Positions 35,263 through 44,144 of a stretch of 51,425 bases of DNA are shown piece after piece. The stretch spans positions 1-51,425 of the forward strand of contig JAQWAQ010000007.1 of the NCBI GenBank assembly GCA_028707635.1, read 5' to 3'. The first letter of the stretch is position 1, and each line of letters begins with the position of its first letter. Made by a program: the position numbers and the translations under genes. This DNA is from Negativicutes bacterium. GTDB lineage: Bacteria; Bacillota; Negativicutes; JAAYSF01. The notes beneath the pieces were generated by a model. The model made no database searches and was not told where the DNA came from. It was given only the letters and a program-made list of their open reading frames with translations.

Positions 35263-36051
35263 TTGGATTATTTGACTCTTTCGCCAGTTGAAATGAGGGC
35301 GGCTATTCGTAACGGTGAATGGCGACGCCCGACGGCCGGACTGGCTGCAGGTTTTGCTCAGGCCAATCTCGTGGTATTGCCAAAAGAACTTGCTTTTGAG
35401 TTCCTCTTGTTTTGTCAACGTAACCCCAAGCCTTGTCCTGTCCTGGATGTAACAGACGTTGGTAGTCCAGAGCCAAAGCTAGCGGCTCCTGGTGCTGACT
35501 TGCGTACCGAAATTCCTAAATACCGTATTTATAAAAAGGGTGTTTATGTTGAAGAGGTAACTAATTTATCGGGTTATTGGCGGAATGATTTAGTGGCTTT
35601 TCTGCTTGGCTGCAGTTTTAGCTTTGAAAGCTCGATGCTGCGGGCTGATGTACCGGTAAGGCATATTGAGGAAGACTGCAATGTACCAATGTATATCACG
35701 AATATTGACTGCAAGCCGGCTGGTATGTTTAAAGGCCCGCTCGTTGTCAGCATGAGGCCGCTGCCGCCGGATAAGGTCGTGAAATCTGTGCAGATTACTT
35801 CGCGGTTTCCGGCAGTGCATGGTGCGCCGGTTCATATTGGGGATCCGGCATTCCTTGGAATCAAAGAATTAGGCAAGCCGGATTTCGGCGATGCAGTGAC
35901 GGTAAAGCCTGGAGAGACCCCAGTTTTTTGGGCTTGTGGCTGTACACCGCAGGCAGTGGCCATGGAGGCAAAGCCGGAGTTTATGATTACCCATGCTCCA
36001 GGCCATATGTTTATCACTGACATCCGGGATGAAAGTATTGCAACGCTTTAA
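35263..36051 (+). CDS. DUF1445 (D-glutamate cyclase-type) putative hydro-lyase
   Basis: 262 residues from TTG at 35263 with GGGAGGG upstream; the frame also opens at GTG 35245, overlapping the pxpA stop. Family features: SPVEMRAAIRNGEWRRPTAG near the N-terminus, then DVTDVGSPEPKLAAPGADLR and IPKYRIYKKG, and HAPGHMFITDI at the end. Homologous domains in animals convert D-glutamate to 5-oxo-D-proline, which fits placement in a 5-oxoprolinase operon. Confidence 0.88.
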   Translation: MDYLTLSPVEMRAAIRNGEWRRPTAGLAAGFAQANLVVLPKELAFEFLLFCQRNPKPCPVLDVTDVGSPEPKLAAPGADLRTEIPKYRIYKKGVYVEEVTNLSGYWRNDLVAFLLGCSFSFESSMLRADVPVRHIEEDCNVPMYITNIDCKPAGMFKGPLVVSMRPLPPDKVVKSVQITSRFPAVHGAPVHIGDPAFLGIKELGKPDFGDAVTVKPGETPVFWACGCTPQAVAMEAKPEFMITHAPGHMFITDIRDESIATL

Positions 36052-36073
36052 ATAAATAACTGGAGGGATAGCG

Positions 36074-37303
36074 ATGAGTGGACCACTTTTAACGCCAGAA
36101 CAAGCTTCGCATAAGGTAAAACGTAATTGGTCGGTGCTGCTGGGTGCTGCATTCATTATGGCAACATCGGCCATTGGACCAGGATTTTTGACTCAAACTG
36201 CTGTGTTTACTGAGAAATTCCAGGCTAATTTCGCCTTTGCCATTCTGGTATCAATTATCATTGATATCGGCGCCCAGATGAATGTATGGCGGGTTATCAC
36301 AATGTCCGGAAAACGGGGTCAGGATGTTGCCAATATGGTTTTCCCTGGCTTGGGGTATTTTGTCATTGCCCTGATTGCTCTAGGCGGCTTGGCATTTAAC
36401 ATTGGAAACATTGGTGGTTGTGCTATGGGTATAAACGTACTGTTTGGTACCGATATGAAGATGGGTGCATTGATTTCGGCGGCTATTGGAATTGGGATTT
36501 TCCTCTATAAAGAGGCGGGTGTCGCCATGGATAATTTTACAAAAATCCTTGGTGGTCTTATGATTCTTTTGACAGCCTATGTTGCGATGACTTCTAATCC
36601 GCCGGTTGCAGAAGCTGCCATTCGGAGTATTGCGCCCGAGAATATGGACTCATTATTGCTTCCGATGGTTACATTGGTCGGTGGTACTGTGGGTGGGTAT
36701 ATCACATTTGCCGGTGGGCACCGTCTGTTGGATGCCGGTGTTATCGGTAAGGCGAACTTGGGAGAGGTTAACAGAAGTGCTGTTACCGGTATCGTCATTA
36801 CTGGTGTTATGCGGGTGCTGCTTTTCTTAGCCGTATTAGGAGTTGTTGTTGCCGGTTACAAATTGAATCCTGCTAATCCGCCGGCTTCTGCCTTCCAATT
36901 TGCAGCAGGTGATCTCGGCTATAAATTCTTTGGTGCAGTACTGTGGGCTGCGGGGATTACTTCAGTCGTAGGCTGTGCCTATACGACTGTTTCCTTCCTG
37001 CGGTCTGTCCACAAATGGATTGATATCAATGTTTCGAAAACGATTATCGCCTTCATCTTTGCTTCAACAGCAATTTTCGTTACTATAGGCAAACCGGTTA
37101 ATTTACTTATTTTAGCGGGATCGCTTAATGGTTTAATTTTACCGATTACCTTGGGGACAATGCTGCTTGCTGCTCGTAATAAGAAGATTGTTGGCGATTA
37201 TGAGCATCCAGCCTGGCTAATGGTGTTTGGTGTTTTGGCGGTTATTATTACGGCGTGGGCTGGCTGGCAGTCTCTGTTAGGCATGCAGGCCCTGCTTAAG
37301 TAA
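36074..37303 (+). CDS. NRAMP-family transporter lacking the metal-binding motif
   Basis: 409 residues, about eleven membrane segments, 22 bp after the DUF1445 gene. The fold is NRAMP-like, but the helix 1 metal motif DPGN is replaced (TSAIGPGFLTQTAVF) and the helix 6 MPH motif is replaced by FAGGHRLLDAG. Divalent-metal transport is therefore unlikely. In B. subtilis the equivalent gene is ycsG in the same operon type. Uptake of 5-oxoproline or a related compound is the simplest inference. Confidence 0.85.
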   Translation: MSGPLLTPEQASHKVKRNWSVLLGAAFIMATSAIGPGFLTQTAVFTEKFQANFAFAILVSIIIDIGAQMNVWRVITMSGKRGQDVANMVFPGLGYFVIALIALGGLAFNIGNIGGCAMGINVLFGTDMKMGALISAAIGIGIFLYKEAGVAMDNFTKILGGLMILLTAYVAMTSNPPVAEAAIRSIAPENMDSLLLPMVTLVGGTVGGYITFAGGHRLLDAGVIGKANLGEVNRSAVTGIVITGVMRVLLFLAVLGVVVAGYKLNPANPPASAFQFAAGDLGYKFFGAVLWAAGITSVVGCAYTTVSFLRSVHKWIDINVSKTIIAFIFASTAIFVTIGKPVNLLILAGSLNGLILPITLGTMLLAARNKKIVGDYEHPAWLMVFGVLAVIITAWAGWQSLLGMQALLK

Positions 37304-37337
37304 TGGGTAATTGAGTAAACGGGAAGGAGGGAGGACG

Positions 37338-38075
37338 ATGTATCAACAGGCACGCTACCTTCCTGCCGGTGATAAAAGTCTGGTTGTAGAATTCGGGAAC
37401 GAAATCAGTGAGGCCGTTAATGGTAAAATACGGGGCATGATGGTAGTTTTGGAAGAGAATCCTGTAGAGGGAATTACCGAGCTTGTTCCTACCTATCGAT
37501 CGCTGGCTGTATATTATGAACCGCTTGTTATTTCATATGACGATCTTTGCCTTGCGTTGGGCTCTATTGAAGAAAAATTAGGCATGTTGGTTTTACCCAA
37601 TCCTAAGATCGTTGAAATTCCTACTGCATACGGTGCGGAATTCGGGCCTGATATTGAATTTGTTGCCAGACATAATCAGCTTTCGGTGGAAGAGGTTATT
37701 GCCATTCACACAGAGACCGAGTATTTGATTTATATGCTGGGGTTTACACCAGGGTTTACTTATTTGGGCGGGATGTCGGAGAAAATTGTTACGCCGCGGT
37801 TAAAGATACCGCGAACGACAATTCCCAAGGGCAGTGTCGGAATTGCCGGGGCTCAAACAGGGATTTATCCGATTGACAGTCCCGGGGGTTGGCAGCTTAT
37901 CGGGCGAACGCCGCTGCTGCTATATGATCCCTCGCAGGATATACCTGTTTTGCTGCAGGCCGGAGACTATGTGCGCTTTGTTCCTATTAATGCCAGTCAA
38001 TATCATTTGCTGGAAAGCCAGATTAGGTCAGGGGAATATCGTCCTGTGACTTATGAGATGGATCGGAGGGGATAA
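37338..38075 (+). CDS. pxpB: 5-oxoprolinase subunit B (KipI family)
   Basis: 245 residues from ATG at 37338 with AAGGAGGGAGG upstream; the frame extends to 37311 without a ribosome binding site. Family motifs: GDKSLVVEFGNEI, YMLGFTPGFTYLGGM, TPRLKIPRTTIPKGSVGIAG, IYPIDSPGGWQLIGRTP. The B. subtilis homologue also inhibits the sporulation kinase KinA, but the universal role is 5-oxoprolinase. Confidence 0.95.
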   Translation: MYQQARYLPAGDKSLVVEFGNEISEAVNGKIRGMMVVLEENPVEGITELVPTYRSLAVYYEPLVISYDDLCLALGSIEEKLGMLVLPNPKIVEIPTAYGAEFGPDIEFVARHNQLSVEEVIAIHTETEYLIYMLGFTPGFTYLGGMSEKIVTPRLKIPRTTIPKGSVGIAGAQTGIYPIDSPGGWQLIGRTPLLLYDPSQDIPVLLQAGDYVRFVPINASQYHLLESQIRSGEYRPVTYEMDRRG

Positions 38076-38076
38076 T

Positions 38077-39102
38077 ATGCAGATTCTTGAAGTAATCGAG
38101 TCCGGTCTGTTGACAACAGTTCAAGATTTAGGCCGTTGGGGTTACCAGAAATTTGGAGTACCCGTAGCAGGTGCAATGGACGGCTATTCGCTGCGTCTGG
38201 CCAATCGACTGGTTGGGAACCAAGATAACGCGGCAGGTTTAGAGGTAACTATGATGGGGCCGACGCTTGCGTTTTGCCGGTCGGCCTGTGTTGCTGTGAC
38301 TGGCGGCGATTTAAGCCCACAGATCAATGGTCAAGATATTGCAATGTGGGAAACAGTAGCGGTAGAGGCTGGTGACATATTGAGTTTCGCTGGTCTGGAA
38401 AGCGGGTGCCGAGCCTATATCGCAATTGCCGGGGGGATTGAAGTACCTGTTGTGATGGGGAGTCGTGCCACTTATCTTCGCGGGAAGTTGGGCGGTTTTC
38501 AGGGCCGCCAGCTAAGAAAAGGTGATTGTTTGGAAGTCGGCAGAAGTAATAGCGAGGTGACAATTGGCTCTAGGGTTCCCGCCGGGCTGATTCCGGAATA
38601 TGGCGAAGACTATCGGGTCCGGGTCGTTCTGGGGCCGCAGGATGATTACTTTACGGTTGAAAGTATTGCCGCCTTTCTCGCTGCGCCCTATATTGTAACG
38701 CTTGAGGCCGATCGAATGGGCTATCGGCTGGAAGGGGCCAAAATTCCCCACAAAGCAGCTGCAGATATTATCTCTGATGGAATATCGTTGGGGTCCATCC
38801 AGGTTCCAGGCCATGGCAGGCCGATTGTCATGTTGGCTGACCGGCAGACCACCGGGGGCTATACAAAGATTGCTACTGTAATATCAAGTGATATTCCTAT
38901 GTTAGCCCAAGCAAAGCCTGGTGATAGGGTTCGTTTCTCACAAATAACCGTCGCCGAAGCCAACAGCATTCTCCGAACTATGGAAGAAAAATTAGCAGCA
39001 TGGAATCCGATTCGACCGATTGTAGTTCAATCAGGCGACTGCCGAAGTTTTCAGGTGAAGGTCAATGGCTGTGTATATCAGATAGAAGTGCGGGAAAGTT
39101 GA
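38077..39102 (+). CDS. pxpC: 5-oxoprolinase subunit C (KipA / biotin-dependent carboxyltransferase-like)
   Basis: 341 residues from ATG at 38077, one base after the pxpB stop, with GGAGGGG upstream. Motifs: ESGLLTTVQDLGRWGYQKFG, VPVAGAMDGYSLRLANRLVG, then SDGISLGSIQVPGHGRPIVM and LADRQTTGGYTKIATV. Last gene of the operon; a TPP riboswitch promoter follows directly, its -35 element starting 8 bp after the stop. Confidence 0.95.
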   Translation: MQILEVIESGLLTTVQDLGRWGYQKFGVPVAGAMDGYSLRLANRLVGNQDNAAGLEVTMMGPTLAFCRSACVAVTGGDLSPQINGQDIAMWETVAVEAGDILSFAGLESGCRAYIAIAGGIEVPVVMGSRATYLRGKLGGFQGRQLRKGDCLEVGRSNSEVTIGSRVPAGLIPEYGEDYRVRVVLGPQDDYFTVESIAAFLAAPYIVTLEADRMGYRLEGAKIPHKAAADIISDGISLGSIQVPGHGRPIVMLADRQTTGGYTKIATVISSDIPMLAQAKPGDRVRFSQITVAEANSILRTMEEKLAAWNPIRPIVVQSGDCRSFQVKVNGCVYQIEVRES

Positions 39103-39109
39103 CCACTTA

Positions 39110-39138
39110 TTGACAGGTTAACTTTCGAGCGGTACAAT
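39110..39138 (+). promoter_or_regulatory. Promoter of the thiamin operon
   Basis: TTGACA (39110-39115), a 17-bp spacer and TACAAT (39133-39138). Confidence 0.75.
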
Positions 39139-39157
39139 AAAAACAATTAAATATTCA

Positions 39158-39303
39158 CCGTTACCGAGGGAGCTCATGTTATGGGCTGAGAGTGTGCTAT
39201 AAGCACTTACCTCCGAACCTGATCGGGATAATGCCCGCGTAGGAAAGGTAGTGAAGCGCGAATTTTTTGGCGTACCTTTTTACGAGGTACGCTTTATTTT
39301 TTT
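39158..39303 (+). promoter_or_regulatory. TPP riboswitch (THI element) with terminator
   Basis: The aptamer at about 39158-39252 holds GAGGGAGC, GGGCTGAGAG, CCTCCGAACCTGATCGGG and TAATGCCCGCGTAGGAA, the THI-box core. A terminator GCGTACCT / AGGTACGC followed by TTTATTTTTTT (39270-39303 and beyond) gives transcriptional attenuation when thiamin pyrophosphate is bound. Confidence 0.97.
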
Positions 39304-39324
39304 GTTAAGAAGGAGGCGGTTTTT

Positions 39325-39525
39325 ATTACAATCGTAGTCAATGGTGAAGAACTGCAGATTTCGGCAGGAATGACAGTTGAAGAATGGCTTGATCAAAGAG
39401 AGTTGAAGAGCAAGCTCATTGTTGTGGAAATCAATGAACGAATTTTAAAGCAGGAGGAATGGGGAAATAACGTCTTGCAGGCAGGCGACCGATTAGAAAT
39501 TATTACATTCGTAGGAGGGGGCTGA
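39325..39525 (+). CDS. thiS: Sulfur carrier protein ThiS, AUU start codon
   Basis: 66 residues. The frame begins ATT-ACA-ATC-GTA-GTC-AAT-GGT and ends FVGGG, the carboxyl-terminal diglycine that is thiocarboxylated for thiazole synthesis. The only start at the right place is ATT at 39325, 8 bases after AAGGAGG (39310-39316); no ATG, GTG or TTG fits, since the next ATG (codon 16) would remove the first beta strand. MTIVVNGEEL-type N-termini are the family norm. It is separated from thiG by 3 bp. Confidence 0.85.
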   Translation: MTIVVNGEELQISAGMTVEEWLDQRELKSKLIVVEINERILKQEEWGNNVLQAGDRLEIITFVGGG

Positions 39526-39528
39526 ATC

Positions 39529-40308
39529 ATGAATATCAATCATTGGGAGATTGGCGGAAAGAAATTGCGGAGCAGATTAATCATCGGCACAGGAAAATAT
39601 GCTGATCAGAGTATATTGCCGCAAGTGATGCAAGCGGCGCAAGCCGATGTGGTTACAGTAGCGGTCAGGCGGATTGGTACATCAGGTTTACAAGAAAACA
39701 TTATGGAGTATATTCCTAAAAATGCCGTTTTGATGCCTAATACCTCTGGGGCGAGGAATGCCGAAGAAGCGGTGAGAATTGCCAGATTGGCAAGAGCAGC
39801 CGGTTGTGGTGATTGGATCAAAGTAGAGGTTATTGGAGACGCGCGGTATCTATTGCCTGATAATCAGGAAACCATCAAAGCGACTCAAATTTTAGCAGCC
39901 GAAGGCTTTCGAGTTTTTCCGTATATGAACCCAGATCTTTATAGTGCCCGGGCGCTTGTCGCAGCAGGTGCGACAGCTGTTATGCCGCTTGGCGCACCGA
40001 TAGGCAGCAACCGTGGTTTGCAGACAAGAGAAATGATCCGTATTTTACTGTCTGAATTGCCGACGATACCCATTATTGTTGATGCCGGCATCGGCCGTCC
40101 TTCTGAAGCAGCTGAAGCCATGGAAATGGGTGCTGCCGCTGTTATGGTTAATACTGCGATTGCCTCGGCCGGTGACCCTGTGAAGATGGCTGAAGCGTTT
40201 GCTTATGCTGTGGCTGCCGGGCGGCTGGCGTATTTGTCCGGGCTTGGAAAGCAGCAGGACGCTGCAGTTGCGTCGTCACCGCTTACCGGTTTTTTAGGGA
40301 GGGATTAA
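39529..40308 (+). CDS. thiG: Thiazole synthase
   Basis: 259 residues. ThiG forms the thiazole phosphate from 1-deoxyxylulose 5-phosphate, dehydroglycine and ThiS thiocarboxylate. Family motifs: [49 protein letters not shown] (Schiff-base lysine), [34 protein letters not shown]. Second gene of the TPP-controlled operon. Confidence 0.97.
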   Translation: MNINHWEIGGKKLRSRLIIGTGKYADQSILPQVMQAAQADVVTVAVRRIGTSGLQENIMEYIPKNAVLMPNTSGARNAEEAVRIARLARAAGCGDWIKVEVIGDARYLLPDNQETIKATQILAAEGFRVFPYMNPDLYSARALVAAGATAVMPLGAPIGSNRGLQTREMIRILLSELPTIPIIVDAGIGRPSEAAEAMEMGAAAVMVNTAIASAGDPVKMAEAFAYAVAAGRLAYLSGLGKQQDAAVASSPLTGFLGRD

Positions 40309-40312
40309 GACT

Positions 40313-41416
40313 ATGTCTGGTATTAAGGAATTGCTGCGGCATTATGATGGGTTTGATTTTGATGCGTTTTTTAACAATCTTACCCTGAAAGACGTTGACA
40401 GGGTACTTGCCAAAGACAGGTTAGTGCCTGAAGATTATCTTACTCTGTTGTCACCAGTGGCTGTAGGACGGCTGGAAGAGATGGCGCAACGGGCTCAAGC
40501 TGATACAATAAAGCATTTTGGACGTACCATCCAGCTATTTGCCCCAATTTATGTTTCTAATTATTGCATTAATACTTGTGTATATTGCGGCTTTAATCAT
40601 GATAATGAATTTGCTAGACGCCATCTTTCTCTCGACGAGGTTGATAAGGAAGCCCGGGTTATTAGTCAGATGGGTCTTAAGCACATTCTGCTACTGACGG
40701 GGGAACATCCTACTAAATCGACAGTTCATTATATGGGAGATTGTGTGCGGGTGCTAAAGCGTTACTTTAGCTGTATTAGTGTTGAGGTTTATGCGTTGAC
40801 AGAAGCTGAATATCGGCAGTTGATTGAGGCTGGCGTGGATGGAATGACAATGTACCAGGAAGTTTATCAGAAAGACCTCTATCGACCGCTCCATCCATCT
40901 GGGCCGAAGAAGGATTATTTGTTCCGGCTAGATGCGCCGGAGCGGGCCTGTCAGGCTGGAATGCGGACAGTTACCCTTGGTGCGCTGCTAGGGTTGGCTC
41001 CTTGGCGGCAGGAAAGTTTTTTTACCGGTCTTCATGCAGCGTATTTGCAGAGTCGTTACCCGGCAGCAGATATTCAAGTAGCGCCGCCGCGCTTGCGTCC
41101 ATGTCACGGCGGATTTCAAGCAATTTCACCGGTAAGCGATGCTGATCTTGTACAGTATATCTTGGCCTATCGGATCTTTATGCCGCATAGTGGTATTACT
41201 GTCTCAACAAGAGAACGGAGCGAGTTGCGGGATCAATTGATCAGGCTGGGAGTCACACGAATGTCGGCAGGTGTTTCGACCGCAGTCGGAGGGTATAGCG
41301 ACAAGAAGGAAGAGGGCCAGTTTGAGCTTGCCGACGAGCGTGGGGTTGAGGAAATTAGGATGATGCTAAAAAATAATGGTTATCAGCCCGTTTTTCAAGA
41401 TTGGCACTATTTATGA
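40313..41416 (+). CDS. thiH: 2-iminoacetate synthase (radical SAM tyrosine lyase)
   Basis: 367 residues, 4 bp after thiG. Radical SAM enzyme that cleaves tyrosine to give dehydroglycine for ThiG. The cluster motif CINTCVYCGF (Cys84, Cys88, Cys91) and the family tail (MSAGVSTAVGGYSD, then QPVFQDWHYL) are present. ThiH rather than the oxygen-dependent ThiO is expected of an anaerobe. Its stop overlaps the thiF start. Confidence 0.97.
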   Translation: MSGIKELLRHYDGFDFDAFFNNLTLKDVDRVLAKDRLVPEDYLTLLSPVAVGRLEEMAQRAQADTIKHFGRTIQLFAPIYVSNYCINTCVYCGFNHDNEFARRHLSLDEVDKEARVISQMGLKHILLLTGEHPTKSTVHYMGDCVRVLKRYFSCISVEVYALTEAEYRQLIEAGVDGMTMYQEVYQKDLYRPLHPSGPKKDYLFRLDAPERACQAGMRTVTLGALLGLAPWRQESFFTGLHAAYLQSRYPAADIQVAPPRLRPCHGGFQAISPVSDADLVQYILAYRIFMPHSGITVSTRERSELRDQLIRLGVTRMSAGVSTAVGGYSDKKEEGQFELADERGVEEIRMMLKNNGYQPVFQDWHYL

Positions 41417-42015
41417 GCTTTAAGACTGTATTGGGGCGCTATTTGACTGAAGACCAAATAGAGAAGATCGGAAAGGTCAAAGTTGGTCTTGCTGGCGCAG
41501 GGGGCTTGGGCTCTAATTGTGCGGTTTCTTTGGTTAGAAGCGGTTTTCAGGATTTTCGTATTATTGATTTTGACTATGTGGAACCCAGCAATCTCAATCG
41601 ACAGTTTTTCTTTGCCGATCAGGTTGGAATGGCGAAAGTAGAGGCGTTGGCGCAGAACTTGCGGAGGATTAATCCCAATCTGCACTTAGATCTTATTCAA
41701 CAGCGAATAACGGAACAGAATGTCGATAATTGGTTTGGTGATTGTGAAGTAGTATTGGAATGTGTCGATGTTCCGGCGGTAAAGGCACTACTCGTTCAGC
41801 ACTATGTCCCTGCAGCTAAGCTTGTCGTTGCCGTTTCGGGCATCGCCGGCTGGGGCCGTAGCGATGATATCATCGTGCGGAAAATCAGTAAAAACTTTTA
41901 TGTGATTGGTGATGAAAAAAGCGGTATTGATTGTATGCCGCCCCTTGCCCCAAGGGTAGCTGTAGCCGCAGCCAAACAGGCAGATGTGGTATTAGACTGT
42001 GTCCTGGGCCGATAG
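41413..42015 (+). CDS. thiF: Sulfur carrier protein ThiS adenylyltransferase
   Basis: 200 residues from ATG at 41413, overlapping the thiH stop (ATGA). E1-like enzyme that adenylates the ThiS C-terminus. The nucleotide loop GLAGAGGLGSNCAV, then DFDYVEPSNLNRQFFF (magnesium/ATP site) and ECVDVPAVKALL are clear. This is the short clostridial-type form without the C-terminal zinc region of E. coli ThiF. Confidence 0.94.
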   Translation: MSFKTVLGRYLTEDQIEKIGKVKVGLAGAGGLGSNCAVSLVRSGFQDFRIIDFDYVEPSNLNRQFFFADQVGMAKVEALAQNLRRINPNLHLDLIQQRITEQNVDNWFGDCEVVLECVDVPAVKALLVQHYVPAAKLVVAVSGIAGWGRSDDIIVRKISKNFYVIGDEKSGIDCMPPLAPRVAVAAAKQADVVLDCVLGR

Positions 42016-42036
42016 TAAAAAGAAAGGAAGGTTGAA

Positions 42037-42693
42037 ATGATATTACGTCGTGAAGCTATTCGGAGATTTATTCAGGCAGATTTGTATGGAATTACCGATG
42101 CTACCCACTCGCGGGGGCGGGCGACATTAGAAATTGTTAAGATGATGATCGAGGCCGGAATAGGCATCATTCAATATCGGGAGAAAGACAAACATCAGGG
42201 CGAAAAGCTGGAAGAATGCCGGATTATCCGGGAATTGACGCGAAAAGCCGGAGCGCTTTTTATTGTTAATGACCACCCCGATCTGGCGCTTATGGCCGAA
42301 GCTGATGGCGTTCATATTGGCCAAAATGATTATTCACCCAATGAGGTCCGCAGGTTAATTGGCTCCGAGATGCTATTAGGCTTGTCTACTCATGCCGTCC
42401 ATGAGGCCAAGCGAGCACAGCAGGACGAAGCTGTCGATTATATCGGGGTTGGTCCGCTTTTTGCAACCAATACCAAACGGGATGTGTGTGAACCTGTCGG
42501 CTTGGAATACTTGGATTTTGTTGTGAAAAACATTCGGCTTCCGTTTGTTGCTATCGGTGGAATAAAAACTCATAACATTCGGGAGGTCGCTATACGGGGG
42601 GCTAAGACGATTGCTGTGGTGACTGAAATCACCGGCGCACCGGATATTTCGGCGACAATCGGCAAACTGCGGGAGCAATTTAAACATCAGTAA
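42037..42693 (+). CDS. thiE: Thiamine phosphate synthase
   Basis: 218 residues with GGAAGG upstream. Joins the thiazole and pyrimidine moieties. Motifs: LYGITDATHSRGR, IGIIQYREKDKH, FIVNDHPDLALMAEADGVHIGQ, LGLSTHAVHEA, DYIGVGPLFATNTKRD, VAIGGIKTHNI. Last gene of the thiamin operon; no thiC or thiD is in the window. Confidence 0.96.
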   Translation: MILRREAIRRFIQADLYGITDATHSRGRATLEIVKMMIEAGIGIIQYREKDKHQGEKLEECRIIRELTRKAGALFIVNDHPDLALMAEADGVHIGQNDYSPNEVRRLIGSEMLLGLSTHAVHEAKRAQQDEAVDYIGVGPLFATNTKRDVCEPVGLEYLDFVVKNIRLPFVAIGGIKTHNIREVAIRGAKTIAVVTEITGAPDISATIGKLREQFKHQ

Positions 42694-42806
42694 AGTTTTT
42701 CAGAAAATACCAGAATGGCAGGCCTTGCGACAGATAGTATTTATAAGTTATAATATTAGTCGTTGTATTCGTTTGTAAAGTGAGTATGGTTTGTGTGGTG
42801 ACCATT

Positions 42807-43262
42807 ATGGATGACAGTGATTATATGGGATTAGCCTTGGTCGAAGCGCGTAAGGCCTATGACATTGGTGAAGTGCCAATTGGTGCTGTGTTAGTTATTG
42901 GCGATGAGATTATTGCTTCTGCCCATAATATGCGTGAAACCTGGAATGATGCCACCGCTCATGCCGAGGTGATTGTTATCCGTGAAGCCTGCCGTAAGCT
43001 GAATCGCTGGCGATTGACGGGAGCGACACTTTATGTTACTATAGAGCCGTGTCCGATGTGCGCCGGTGCTCTCGTTATGAGCAGGATCGACCGTCTGGTG
43101 TACGGCAGTAGTGACTATAAAGCCGGGGCTGTTGAATCAGTATTCAACATCGTTCAAAGCAGCGCGCTCAATCACTCTTTAGCGGTTACGGCCGGAGTGA
43201 GAGCCGATGAGTGCTCCGCAATTATGAAGGACTTTTTTAGAATGCGGCGCAAAAAAACATAA
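42807..43262 (+). CDS. tadA: tRNA adenosine(34) deaminase
   Basis: About 151 residues. Converts A34 to inosine in tRNA-Arg(ACG). Zinc and catalytic motifs are intact: TAHAEVIVI and EPCPMCAGALV. The start is uncertain: ATG at 42807 (MDDSDYMGLAL) fits the family, while the frame opens at a GTG at 42780; neither has a strong ribosome binding site. tRNA-Ser follows 3 bp after the stop. Confidence 0.93.
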   Translation: MDDSDYMGLALVEARKAYDIGEVPIGAVLVIGDEIIASAHNMRETWNDATAHAEVIVIREACRKLNRWRLTGATLYVTIEPCPMCAGALVMSRIDRLVYGSSDYKAGAVESVFNIVQSSALNHSLAVTAGVRADECSAIMKDFFRMRRKKT

Positions 43263-43265
43263 TAT

Positions 43266-43356
43266 GGAGAGGTGTCCGAGCTGGCCGAAGGAGCCTGACT
43301 CGAAATCAGGTAAACTCGCAAGGGTTTCGTGGGTTCAAATCCCACCCTCTCCGCCA
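43266..43356 (+). tRNA. tRNA-Ser (anticodon CGA)
   Basis: Class II tRNA with acceptor GGAGAGG/CCTCTCC, anticodon stem CCTGA/TCAGG with loop CTCGAAA, long variable arm (TAAACTCGCAAGGGTTTCGT region), T loop TTCAAAT and encoded CCA. Reads TCG codons. Confidence 0.95.
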
Positions 43357-43367
43357 GAAAACATCGT

Positions 43368-43398
43368 GCTTCTAGCAATTTTGCTGGAAGCTTTTTTA
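43368..43398 (+). terminator. Terminator after tRNA-Ser
   Basis: The stem GCTTCTAGCAA / TTGCTGGAAGC is followed by TTTTTT. Confidence 0.85.
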
Positions 43399-43545
43399 TT
43401 GTCGAAAATAGCTTCTGGCAACAAGGTTGGCAACAAAAGAGTTGTAACTCTCTTAAAAAACTTATATCTCTCAAATAGGCACAATCAAATTTTGGCTGTC
43501 AAACGCCGACAACTTATCAGTCGTACAAAGCACGGCGCCTGTTCC

Positions 43546-43938
43546 TCACTCTAAAGTAGCCTTGTTAAGCACGCCAAGAATATCAAGCTCCTTAGTGTCC
43601 TTATCCCGATAGTAATAAATATAGGCTTCGCAGGCGCAGTTATGATAGCTTTTGACAATCTCGGATACCACAAAATTCTCAAGAATCGCACCACTCATGG
43701 CGCCGTTCATCAGGGTATCACTGTTACTCCATTTGGTCAGGTATGCCACCAACCCGCAGTCATAGAAATAGAGCTTTGGTTTGGTTACCATGCGTTTAAG
43801 CATATTGTTGGAATATGGGTGGAGATAAAACACGATGTCCAGGTAGCATTGAACAGTTTGGACGGGCTTGATGACGTGATGGAAATTATCGAGCAGGCAT
43901 TCAGCCAGCAAGAAGACTAATGGGCTGTGTGAAAACAC
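43546..43938 (-). pseudogene. C-terminal remnant of a DUF4143-type AAA ATPase
   Basis: The last ~98 residues match the DUF4143 end of large bacterial ATPases: IVFYLHPYSNNMLKR, PKLYFYDCGLVAYLTKW, GAMSGAILENFVVSEIVKSY and YYYRDKDTKELDIL. The AAA domain and about 300 N-terminal residues are absent. The first ~33 residues of the open frame are unrelated and run antisense to a short plus-strand stretch (about 43840-43920) that reads like the tail of another gene and ends at the hairpin at 43919. So two gene remnants appear joined here, in a region after tRNA-Ser. Confidence 0.75.
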
Positions 43939-43946
43939 AGCCCATT
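43919..43946. terminator. Hairpin next to the DUF4143 remnant
   Basis: AATGGGCTGTGT-GAAA-ACACAGCCCATT is a perfect stem with a GAAA tetraloop and a short T-rich 3' flank on the plus strand. Confidence 0.6.
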
Positions 43947-43971
43947 TCCATTTAATTTTCTACGTCAATTG

Positions 43972-44082
43972 TTAGTTATCAGAATTATCTTCATCGCAGT
44001 CGCAAATAACAAAGTCAATATCACCTTCGCGGTTTGGATTTTCCTCTTCATAGTAACCCTTACCACCGCACTTATCACACAT
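43972..44082 (-). CDS. 36-residue zinc-ribbon-like protein
   Basis: Begins MCDKCGGKGYYEEEN and ends DFVICDCDEDNSDN, with AAAGGAGG 8 bases before the ATG at 44082. The CDKCGGKGYY segment is a DnaJ-type CxxCxGxG half, and CDC supplies two more cysteines, so it can bind one metal ion. It lies 62 bp downstream of a second protein built only from such motifs and is probably co-transcribed with it. Function unknown. Confidence 0.6.
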   Translation of the reverse strand: MCDKCGGKGYYEEENPNREGDIDFVICDCDEDNSDN

Positions 44083-44144
44083 AAGTCATCCTCCTTTCGA
44101 TCTCAATTAAGCAATGGCGTTAATATTCAATATCATTGCTTTTA

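Noticed and set aside
43172..43474. Minus-strand 100-residue frame over tRNA-Ser
   Set aside because: It is the antisense of a tRNA gene and the tadA end; the RVGFEPTKPLR-type string is a well-known false translation of a tRNA-Ser.
43357..43545. Integrase remnant or attachment site after tRNA-Ser
   Set aside because: No repeat of the tRNA 3' end was found downstream and no integrase motif is readable.
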